Shown: positions 5,726-10,933 of the stretch, piece by piece
Layout: each line of letters opens with the position of its first letter
Position numbering within the stretch: the first letter of the stretch is position 1
Origin: Oscillospiraceae bacterium
GTDB taxonomy: Bacteria > Bacillota > Clostridia > Oscillospirales > CAG-272
Direction: 5' to 3'
Assembly (NCBI GenBank): GCA_015064095.1
Contig: SVSW01000013.1
Location: forward strand, 1 to 33,553
DNA: 33,553 bases
Position numbers and translations under genes: made by a program
Notes under the pieces: generated by a model
Seen by the model: the letters and a program-made list of their open reading frames with translations, nothing else
Databases searched by the model: none
What the model was told of the DNA's origin: nothing

Positions 5726-7129
5726 ATGTCGATTGTCAACACTCATTTCGGCGCAGAGGGGATAGACCGTCTTCTTTGCGGCTGCAAAAAAATATTTTTT
5801 ATCGGCATTGGCGGAGTGAGCATGTCTTCGCTTGCGCATATCAGCCGCCTGCGCGGATTTTCGGTTGAGGGAAGTGACCGATCGCCGAGCAAGATAACGA
5901 AAAAGCTTTGCGAAAACGGAATAAAGGTACATATAGGTCATGAGGCTGAAAACGTTTCGGGTTGCGATGCCGTGGTGTATACGCTTGCGATCGGTGAGGA
6001 TAACCCCGAATACGTCGAGGCGAAGCGCCTCGGAATTCCGGCAATCTCGCGTGCCGATTATCTTGGGTATATTATGACGGGCTTTGCCCGTCGGCTCGGT
6101 GTTTCAGGCATGCACGGCAAGAGCAGCTGCACCGGAATGTGCGCGGCGGTATTTATGGCGGCAGGAGCCGATCCCACGGTCGTGTCGGGGGCTTCGTATC
6201 CTGCAATGGGCGGATTTTACCGTATCGGCGGACACGGGAATTTCATATTTGAGGCATGCGAATATAAGGATTCTTTTCTTGATTTCAACCCGACGGACGT
6301 GATAATTTTGAACGCCGAGCTTGAGCATGTTGATTATTTTGCCGATCTTGATGCCGTAATATCGTCTTTTGCGAAATTTGCCGCGCTCACGGGTGAGAAC
6401 GGCAATGTTATAGCAAATGCGGACGACGAAAACGTGCTTGCCGCTTTACGTAAATATAACGGTAACGTTATTACGTACGGATATTCGGAAAATTCCGATT
6501 TTAAAGCAGAAAATATCGATATGTCAAACGGTCGCGCGGCTTTTGATATTTATAAAAACGGCGAATATCTTTGCTCTGTCGCGCTGCGTGTGCCGGGACG
6601 GCACAACATAATGAACGCACTTGCGGTATCTGCGGCGGCAGACCTGTACGGGCTTTCCGCCGAGGCGATAGGACGCGGACTTTCCGAATTTTGCGGTATA
6701 AAACGCCGCATGGAATACCGCGGCAAGCTTTCGGGTGCTGAGGTGTTTGACGATTACGGTCACCACCCGACTGAGATCACCGCAACGCTTGAGGGCGCTC
6801 GCGCATTGACAAAAAAACGTCTTGTTTGCGCGTTTCAATCGCACACCTACTCGCGCACAAAAGCACTGTTTGACGATTTCGTGGCAGCGTTAACTTTGGC
6901 GGACGAAGTGCTTTTAGCTCCGATATATGCGGCGCGTGAAGCAAACGATCCCGAGGTCAGCTCTGAGCGCCTTGCGGCGGCAATAGGTAAGAAAGCGACA
7001 GCTTATGAGAGCACCGAAAGCCTAGTTGCGGCGCTTTCCGAAAAGCTTGAAGTCGGAGATCTGCTCGTTATAATGGGCGCCGGCGATATCGACCGCGCCT
7101 GCGAAATGATAGAATATGATAAGGACTGA
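5726..7129 (+). CDS. murC: UDP-N-acetylmuramate--L-alanine ligase
   Basis: This 467-residue Mur ligase adds L-alanine to UDP-MurNAc using ATP, the first step of the peptidoglycan stem peptide. Domain 1 is the UDP-binding Rossmann fold (FFIGIGGVSMSSLAHI, residues 23-38). Domain 2 has the ATP loop, here GMHGKSS (128-134) instead of the usual GTHGKTT. Domain 3 includes FDDYGHHPTEI and AFQSHTYSRT, diagnostic of MurC rather than MurD/E/F. The ORF track begins at a TTG (5714), but the ATG at 5726 follows GGGGGT. The methyltransferase gene starts 3 nt after its stop and is probably cotranscribed. Confidence 0.95.
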   Translation: MSIVNTHFGAEGIDRLLCGCKKIFFIGIGGVSMSSLAHISRLRGFSVEGSDRSPSKITKKLCENGIKVHIGHEAENVSGCDAVVYTLAIGEDNPEYVEAKRLGIPAISRADYLGYIMTGFARRLGVSGMHGKSSCTGMCAAVFMAAGADPTVVSGASYPAMGGFYRIGGHGNFIFEACEYKDSFLDFNPTDVIILNAELEHVDYFADLDAVISSFAKFAALTGENGNVIANADDENVLAALRKYNGNVITYGYSENSDFKAENIDMSNGRAAFDIYKNGEYLCSVALRVPGRHNIMNALAVSAAADLYGLSAEAIGRGLSEFCGIKRRMEYRGKLSGAEVFDDYGHHPTEITATLEGARALTKKRLVCAFQSHTYSRTKALFDDFVAALTLADEVLLAPIYAAREANDPEVSSERLAAAIGKKATAYESTESLVAALSEKLEVGDLLVIMGAGDIDRACEMIEYDKD

Positions 7130-7132
7130 AAA

Positions 7133-7873
7133 ATGGAAGGATACGGACCTATTTCGAGAGTTTATGACCGCTTGAACGGCGATATAGATTATGCCGCATG
7201 GGCTGACGGCGTTGAGGCGGCTTTCATCAAAATAATGGGCAAAAAGCCGGAGCTTGTTCTCGATCTTGCGTGCGGAACGGGGAAAATGACGTTTGAGCTT
7301 GCACACCGAGGATATGATATGATCGGAGTGGATCTCAGCATCGAAATGCTTATGCGCGCACGTGAGCGCCAGACAGATGAGCAGATCCTTTGGCTCAATC
7401 AGGATATGAGATCGTTTGAGCTTTACGGTACTGTCGGTGCGGTCGTTTGCTGCCTTGATGCGGTTAATTGCCTTGTGAGCATAAAGGATATTGATAAATG
7501 CTTCTCGCTTGTGCATAATTATCTCGATCCCGAGGGAGTTTTCCTTTTTGACGTGAATACACCGTATAAATTTGAAAATATTTTCTCCGACAACGCGTAT
7601 ATTCTTGAAGATGAAAATGTTTTTTGCGGCTGGCAAAACTACTATAACGAAAAGACCGGAGTGTGCGATTTTTATCTCACTGTGTTTGAAAACGAGGGAG
7701 AGGGCTACCGCCGATATGACGAAACACAAAGAGAGAAAAAATATTCGAAAAAACAGCTTACAGACGCGCTTGAAAGAGCGGGCTTTTCGGTTGTCGGATT
7801 TTTCGGCGGATACGACATGAGCGAGGCGAAAGAGGATTCGGAACGCTGGTATATTGCGGCAAAAAAACGCTGA
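7133..7873 (+). CDS. Class I SAM-dependent methyltransferase
   Basis: This 246-residue Rossmann-type methyltransferase has motif I at residues 42-51 (LVLDLACGTGKMT), an acidic residue in IGVDLSIEMLMRAR (motif II), and motif IV-like VVCCLDAVNCL where the SAM/substrate pocket closes. The C-terminal half (FDVNTPYKFENIF, GWQNYYNEKTGVCDFYLTVFE) is typical of the clostridial small-molecule or protein methyltransferase group found next to cell-wall and housekeeping genes. The substrate is unknown. The start has AAGGA upstream, inside the end of murC, and the 3-nt gap implies coupling to murC. Confidence 0.85.
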   Translation: MEGYGPISRVYDRLNGDIDYAAWADGVEAAFIKIMGKKPELVLDLACGTGKMTFELAHRGYDMIGVDLSIEMLMRARERQTDEQILWLNQDMRSFELYGTVGAVVCCLDAVNCLVSIKDIDKCFSLVHNYLDPEGVFLFDVNTPYKFENIFSDNAYILEDENVFCGWQNYYNEKTGVCDFYLTVFENEGEGYRRYDETQREKKYSKKQLTDALERAGFSVVGFFGGYDMSEAKEDSERWYIAAKKR

Positions 7874-7904
7874 AAAATATTTTTAAAAAAATTCAAAAAA
7901 GGTA

Positions 7905-7933
7905 TTGACAAGAAAAATTGTTTATGGTATAAT
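7905..7933 (+). promoter_or_regulatory. Perfect-consensus promoter of the tRNA operon
   Basis: TTGACA (7905-7910), 17 nt, TATAAT (7928-7933), about 37 nt before tRNA-Val. The leader contains a short imperfect GTCGCC/GGTGAC hairpin. Confidence 0.92.
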
Positions 7934-7970
7934 CTAACACGTCGCCGCGTTGAGGTGACGGAAAAGACTT

Positions 7971-8046
7971 GGGAGCATAGCTCAGCTGGGAGAGCACCTG
8001 CCTTACAAGCAGGGGGTCACAGGTTCGAGCCCTGTTGTTCCCACCA
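7971..8046 (+). tRNA. tRNA-Val (anticodon TAC)
   Basis: A 76-nt cloverleaf with encoded CCA. The acceptor GGGAGCA pairs with TGTTCCC, the anticodon loop is CTTACAA (TAC), and the T-loop is TTCGAGC. First gene of a four-tRNA operon. Confidence 0.97.
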
Positions 8047-8051
8047 TATCC

Positions 8052-8128
8052 GGCCCGGTAGTTCAGTTGGTTAGAACGCTAGCCTGTCACGCTAGAGGTC
8101 AGGGGTTCGAGTCCCCTTCGGGTCGCCA
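8052..8128 (+). tRNA. tRNA-Asp (anticodon GTC)
   Basis: A 77-nt cloverleaf with encoded CCA. The acceptor GGCCCGG pairs with TCGGGTC (offset by the discriminator G), the anticodon arm is CTAGC-CTGTCAC-GCTAG, and the T-loop is TTCGAGT. Lies 5 nt after tRNA-Val. Confidence 0.97.
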
Positions 8129-8157
8129 TTTTTTGGAAACAGCAAGCCCTGCTGTAC

Positions 8158-8233
8158 GCCTCTGTAGCTCAGTTGGTAGAGCAGGGGACTGAAAATCCCC
8201 GTGTCGTTGGTTCGATTCCGACCGGAGGCACCA
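8158..8233 (+). tRNA. tRNA-Phe (anticodon GAA)
   Basis: A 76-nt cloverleaf with encoded CCA. The acceptor GCCTCTG pairs with CGGAGGC, the anticodon arm is GGGGA-CTGAAAA-TCCCC, and the T-loop is TTCGATT. The 29-nt spacer before it contains a CAGCA/TGCTG mini-hairpin. Confidence 0.97.
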
Positions 8234-8238
8234 TATAT

Positions 8239-8314
8239 GCGGATTTAGCTCATTTGGTAGAGCGTCGCCTTGCCAAGGCGAAGGTGGCGGGTTCGAGCCC
8301 CGTAATCCGCTCCA
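8239..8314 (+). tRNA. tRNA-Gly (anticodon GCC)
   Basis: A 76-nt cloverleaf with encoded CCA. The acceptor GCGGATT pairs with AATCCGC, the anticodon arm is TCGCC-TTGCCAA-GGCGA, and the T-loop is TTCGAGC. Last tRNA of the operon; the terminator follows at once. Confidence 0.97.
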
Positions 8315-8319
8315 AAAAG

Positions 8320-8351
8320 AAAAGCACCCAATCGGGTGCTTTTGTTTTTTT
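8320..8351. terminator. Terminator of the tRNA operon, shared with the GNAT gene
   Basis: AAAAGCACCC-AATC-GGGTGCTTTT stem followed by a long T run. The GNAT stop codon on the other strand lies in the T run, so the hairpin serves both directions. Confidence 0.92.
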
Positions 8352-8820
8352 ACAGTATTTTTTCCATTCCGATCTTTTGCGGCACAAGTCCGAGCTTTTT
8401 ATAAAAGCGCAGGGCGTTCTCGTTGCACGACCAAACGTTTAAGGTCAAATTATAGCAGCCGCTTTTCTTGGCAAAATCGACGACGTATTCGTACAAACCC
8501 TGTCCTATATGCTGACCTCGGCAGGCTTCGTCAACGCAGAGATCGTCAATGTAGAGCGTTTTTATATCGGTCAAAATATTATTGCTTTTGTGTTGAATAA
8601 AAACGCAAAAAGCATACCCGACAACGGTGTTTCGTTCATCGCAGGCAACGAATATGGGGCGAGTATCGTCCCGGATCATTTCGGCAAGCTCGTCATCTTT
8701 ATATTTCTTTGCGCCGGCGCGAAATATATCGGGGCGCCCGGCTTGATGAACATTGAGAACCTGGCAAAGAAGGTCGTTTATTTTATTTATGTCCGAAAAT
8801 TCGGCACGTCATACGGTCAT
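8350..8820 (-). pseudogene. GNAT-family N-acetyltransferase with a stop at codon 4
   Basis: The frame from the ATG at 8820 (AAGGAAAATT-ATG) reads M-T-V-stop-R-A-E-F-S-D-I-N-K-I-N-D-L-L and then stays open for a complete 156-codon GNAT protein. Visible parts are the N-terminal strand/helix, GRPDIF, ARPIFVACDE-like strand, YIDDLCVDEACRGQHIGQGLYEYV (motif A, the acetyl-CoA loop being RGQHIG) and NALRFYKKLGL. The TGA at 8809-8811 is one base from CGA or AGA (Arg). The ORF track starts at an internal Met (8679), which lacks a ribosome binding site and would delete the first strand and helix. GNAT enzymes acetylate amines; this one's substrate is unknown. Confidence 0.8.
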
Positions 8821-8858
8821 AATTTTCCTTCGATAACTGATGGGATTTTTTGAAATTT

Positions 8859-9012
8859 TCAGTGCGTTTTTTTGCTATCAAGATCTTCTATATGCCGTGC
8901 ATCATTCAAAAGAAGAACTCTGGGGCAAAAAAGCTCTCCGATTTTATTGGAAAACTCAAGCACAGTAATTGAAGTAAAATCGGGACGAAATGCTCGTGGC
9001 TTCGCGGTCTCA
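8859..9012 (-). pseudogene. Remnant of a gene, probably the C-terminus of a histidine phosphatase
   Basis: On the minus strand about 50 codons are open without a usable start, ending at TGA 8859-8861: ...KPRAFRPDFTSITVLEFSNKIGEL...VLLLNDARHIEDLDSKKTH. The SITVLEF...LLNDARHIEDL pattern resembles the last strand and tail of phosphoglycerate-mutase-type histidine phosphatases (NTSIT...NDTSHL). The catalytic RHG end is absent. I see no other gene in 8821-9058. This is a decayed gene tail upstream of the broken GNAT gene. The family guess is moderate. Confidence 0.45.
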
Positions 9013-9040
9013 TTATATCACATTTTTCGATGCTTTTCAA
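9012..9040 (-). promoter_or_regulatory. SigA-like promoter upstream of the remnant and GNAT gene
   Basis: Minus strand: TTGAAA (9035-9040), 17 nt, TATAAT (9012-9017). It would give a leader of nearly 200 nt before the GNAT start, running through the remnant. Confidence 0.6.
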
Positions 9041-9058
9041 TATTCTTCATGTAATATT

Positions 9059-9241
9059 TCAATAGGCGTTCATGCGTACATCTATTTCATCAATTTTGTT
9101 TAGAATAATAAAATATGCCCGGTCGATTACCTTTCGGGCATATCTTTCGTAATCGTCCCTCGTCGGCTCTTTGAGAAAACTTTGTCGCACGCAGACGAGG
9201 GCATATTTTACTCGATAATAGTATTTGATTTCGTATTCCAT
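9059..9241 (-). CDS. Hypothetical 60-residue protein
   Basis: The frame gives MEYEIKYYYRVKYALVCVRQSF...DDYERYARKVIDRAYFIILNKIDEIDVRMNAY, an aromatic, tyrosine-rich small protein with two likely helices and no recognised domain. The ORF track starts 11 codons earlier (9274), but the ATG at 9241 is preceded by AAGGAAG at proper spacing, and the longer start would lie in the loop of an inverted repeat. It follows the four-helix-bundle gene in the same direction. The ribosome binding site is in one arm of a perfect 14-bp inverted repeat (9247-9291). It could be an accessory partner of the four-helix-bundle protein or an orphan ORF. Confidence 0.55.
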   Translation of the reverse strand: MEYEIKYYYRVKYALVCVRQSFLKEPTRDDYERYARKVIDRAYFIILNKIDEIDVRMNAY

Positions 9242-9246
9242 ATAAA

Positions 9247-9291
9247 AACTTCCTTTCGGTCGGGTTATCACCATTATACCGAAAGGAAGTT
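9247..9291 (-). repeat. Perfect 14-bp inverted repeat over promoter/RBS of the 60-residue ORF
   Basis: AACTTCCTTTCGGT (9247-9260) and its exact complement (9278-9291) are separated by 17 nt. On the ORF strand the downstream arm contains AAGGAAG (the ribosome binding site) and is followed by a T run and the ATG. A TATAAT box (9273-9278) lies at the loop edge. It could be an operator, an RBS-sequestering hairpin, or the terminator of the upstream four-helix-bundle gene. Confidence 0.65.
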
Positions 9292-9316
9292 ATAAGTCCA
9301 GATAAATATTTGAAAA

Positions 9317-9670
9317 TTATTTGTTATCAATTTTCTTTTCAATCGTAATACAAGATGAGGTAAGCATTCTTTGAATTCTTCCGCAGAGATTGCGGTAGGT
9401 TTTGAAAGTTTCCTCGTCGATAACTTTCGTATTAAAGAGTAATTTGAGCCAGCTTTCCGTTTCAACGCACTCTTTTCTTGCAATCTTGAATTTGGAAAGC
9501 ATATCGGCAAGACTTTGAGGATATTGCGCCTCGGTGATATTGGCAAACACGCTTGACGAGGATTTGCGTAGTTGGAAAACGGTATTGGAATTGCCGCTGA
9601 TAGATTTACAGATCAATTCGCACTTGGTGGCAAGTTCTTCCGAGTATTCAAGTAATAAGTTTTTAGCCAT
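9317..9670 (-). CDS. Four-helix-bundle protein (S23/IVS, Avd-like)
   Basis: This 117-residue all-helical protein has the family core: RKSSSSVFANITEAQYPQSLADMLSKFKIARKECVETESWLKLLF (about residues 35-79), matching the four helix bundle protein family first seen in ORFs within 23S rRNA intervening sequences and related in fold to Avd of diversity-generating retroelements. Avd forms a pentameric barrel that binds nucleic acid and reverse transcriptase; no reverse transcriptase is in this window. The ATG has AAAGGAGAA upstream. Between it and tRNA-Cys lies the hairpin array, only 33 nt from the start codon and so probably in its leader. No promoter is recognisable between the array and the gene; read-through from tRNA-Cys is possible. 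Confidence 0.85.
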   Translation of the reverse strand: MAKNLLLEYSEELATKCELICKSISGNSNTVFQLRKSSSSVFANITEAQYPQSLADMLSKFKIARKECVETESWLKLLFNTKVIDEETFKTYRNLCGRIQRMLTSSCITIEKKIDNK

Positions 9671-9702
9671 ATCGTTCTCCTTTCGCGTCCTCGCATCCTA
9701 AT

Positions 9703-9902
9703 CAGCCCGTAGGGCTGTATGTAATCAAGGCGAAGCCTTGAATGTAATCCGCCGCAGGCGGTATGGAATCACGGCAACGCCGTGTATGTTATCAAGCCGA
9801 AGGCGAGGGGGAATACACGCTAATGCGTGATGCCATACTGCGCGGGGCGCAGATTACATACACGCCCAAAGGGCGTGATTACATACCAATCCTTCGGATT
9901 GG
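9703..9902. repeat. Array of nine different hairpins at about 23-nt period
   Basis: Nine mini-hairpins at 9703-9717, 9726-9740, 9749-9761, 9770-9784, 9793-9807 (imperfect), 9816-9829, 9838-9852, 9861-9877 and 9886-9902. Each has a 5-7 bp stem closed by an outer C-G pair and a 3-nt loop (one of 4). Stem sequences all differ, for example CAAGGC-GAA-GCCTTG and CTGCGC-GGG-GCGCAG. The separators are 8-nt AT-rich words: TATGTAAT-like in the first half and its complement ATTACATA in the second half. It is not coding and not CRISPR. It sits between tRNA-Cys and the four-helix-bundle gene. Confidence 0.88.
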
Positions 9903-9904
9903 AT

Positions 9905-9942
9905 AAAAAATTAAGCAACCCGATTGGGTTGCTTAATTTTTT
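9905..9942 (-). terminator. Terminator of tRNA-Cys
   Basis: A 17-bp perfect stem (AAAAAATTAAGCAACCC and its complement) with the loop GATT, directly after the tRNA-Cys 3' end. The A and T tracts make it bidirectional; it isolates the tRNA from the hairpin array unless read through. Confidence 0.93.
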
Positions 9943-10015
9943 GGAGGCGCCACCCGGAATCGGACCGGGGATGAAGGTTTTGCAGACCTCTGCCTTACCG
10001 CTTGGCTATGGCGCC
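9942..10015 (-). tRNA. tRNA-Cys (anticodon GCA)
   Basis: A 74-nt minus-strand cloverleaf with encoded CCA. The acceptor GGCGCCA pairs with TGGCGCC, the discriminator is T, the anticodon loop is CTGCAAA, and the stem GAGGT/ACCTT has one G-U. The T-loop reads TCCGATT instead of TTCGATT, so position 55 is C rather than the near-universal T. Otherwise it is well formed, with its own perfect promoter and terminator, so probably functional. Confidence 0.95.
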
Positions 10016-10034
10016 GTTTTTTCACAACGGGGAT

Positions 10035-10063
10035 ATTATATCACGCACATTTGCTTTTGTCAA
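10035..10063 (-). promoter_or_regulatory. Perfect-consensus promoter of tRNA-Cys
   Basis: Minus strand: TTGACA (10058-10063), 17 nt, TATAAT (10035-10040), about 19 nt upstream of the mature tRNA 5' end. Confidence 0.92.
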
Positions 10064-10176
10064 TCCCTTTTTCAAAATTCTTTCTCATTTTCCGAAAAAT
10101 GTTCGCGCGCGTGCGCTATATTTATATTAATATTTGTTGTATATAGTAATATTTCAGATTAATAAGTCGAATAACA

Positions 10177-10205
10177 TTGACAATATAGCCGTTGTGTGCT
10201 ATAAT
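10177..10205 (+). promoter_or_regulatory. Perfect-consensus promoter of the polysaccharide operon
   Basis: TTGACA (10177-10182), 17 nt, TATAAT (10200-10205). It is the only clear promoter for the 21-kb operon that follows. The start would be near 10212, giving a leader of about 90 nt. Confidence 0.88.
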
Positions 10206-10219
10206 TACAGTGTATATTT

Positions 10220-10242
10220 GCGCGTATAGCAGTCATATGCGC
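10220..10242 (+). promoter_or_regulatory. Leader hairpin of the polysaccharide operon
   Basis: GCGCGTAT and ATATGCGC pair over 8 positions with one G-U around a 7-nt loop, close to the predicted 5' end of the transcript. A second small hairpin (GGGC-GAAAA-GCCC) follows near 10261-10273. No known riboswitch class is recognised and no T run follows. Confidence 0.4.
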
Positions 10243-10301
10243 GGTATATATTAAAATACGGGGCGAAAAGCCCTGCCGATCATAATAGTGTGAGGTGGAT
10301 C

Positions 10302-10916
10302 ATGTATACAAAATTTTTTAAAAGACTTATCGATATAATCCTTTCCGCGCTTGGACTTATCGTTTTGGCATTGCCAATGCTGATCGTTGCGATCGTCATA
10401 AGATGCGAGGATCCGGGCCCTGTTATATTTAAGCAAAAACGCGTCGGTAAAAACAAAAAGCTCTTCTCACTTTATAAATTTCGCAGCATGAAAATGGATA
10501 CTCCGCACGATATGCCGACCCATATGCTTGAAAATCCCGATCAGTACATACTCAAAGTCGGAAGATTTATCCGCAAAACCAGTATAGATGAGTTGCCGCA
10601 GCTGGTAAATATATTCAAGGGAGATATGTCTGTTATCGGTCCTCGCCCGGCGCTTTGGAATCAGGACGATCTTATCTCGGAGCGCGATAAATACGGAGCA
10701 AACGATATCCGTCCGGGACTTACCGGTTGGGCTCAGATAAACGGGCGCGACGAGCTTGAGATACCCGTGAAAGCAAAGCTTGACGGTGAATATGTTGAAA
10801 AAATGAGTTTTGTTTTCGATATAAAATGCTTTTTTGGCACGATAAAGTCCGTTCTCAAAAGCGAAGGCGTCGTTGAGGGCGGTACGGGTGAGATCAAAAA
10901 GAACAAAAAAGGCTGA
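10302..10916 (+). CDS. Polyprenyl-phosphate sugar-1-phosphate transferase (initiating)
   Basis: This 204-residue short-form bacterial sugar transferase (PglC/WcaJ catalytic domain) moves a sugar-1-phosphate from a nucleotide sugar to undecaprenyl phosphate at the membrane, starting repeat-unit synthesis. It has one N-terminal membrane/re-entrant segment (IIALSALGLIVLALPMLIVAIVI-like, residues 10-32) and then PGPVIFKQKRVGKNKKLFSLYKFRSM, IDELPQLVNIFKGDMSVIGPRP and RPGLTGWAQINGRD, all family signatures including the catalytic D-E pair. The ORF track begins at a GTG, but the ATG at 10302 follows GAGGTGG. First gene of the operon. The sugar is probably a UDP-HexNAc or dTDP-amino sugar (inference). 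Confidence 0.92.
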   Translation: MYTKFFKRLIDIILSALGLIVLALPMLIVAIVIRCEDPGPVIFKQKRVGKNKKLFSLYKFRSMKMDTPHDMPTHMLENPDQYILKVGRFIRKTSIDELPQLVNIFKGDMSVIGPRPALWNQDDLISERDKYGANDIRPGLTGWAQINGRDELEIPVKAKLDGEYVEKMSFVFDIKCFFGTIKSVLKSEGVVEGGTGEIKKNKKG

Positions 10917-10933
10917 TATTATTGGGTGAACAT

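Noticed and set aside
7022-7729. 235-residue minus-strand ORF and other long antisense ORFs such as 20085-20930 and 21190-22197
   Set aside because: They lie opposite clearly recognised genes, lack ribosome binding sites and have no family motifs.
8173-8442. 89-residue ORF across tRNA-Phe and tRNA-Gly
   Set aside because: It reads through two tRNAs and a terminator; a shadow of RNA genes.
8809-8811. TGA recoding or an alternative genetic code explaining the GNAT stop
   Set aside because: Many genes here end in TGA, including ATGA overlaps; tryptophans are TGG; no SECIS-like need at residue 4.
8509-8853. 114-residue plus-strand ORF
   Set aside because: Antisense shadow of the GNAT gene; the minus frame has the acetyltransferase motifs.
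9703-9902. CRISPR array
   Set aside because: The repeated units are hairpins with different sequences and 8-nt separators; there are no 25-35 nt identical repeats, no unique spacers of similar length and no cas genes.
8046-10015. Integration site duplication at a tRNA 3' end
   Set aside because: No repeated copy of any tRNA 3' segment was found in the accessory stretch, and there is no integrase.
9827-10162. 111-residue plus-strand ORF
   Set aside because: It runs through the hairpin array, the terminator and the antisense strand of tRNA-Cys; it is a chance frame.
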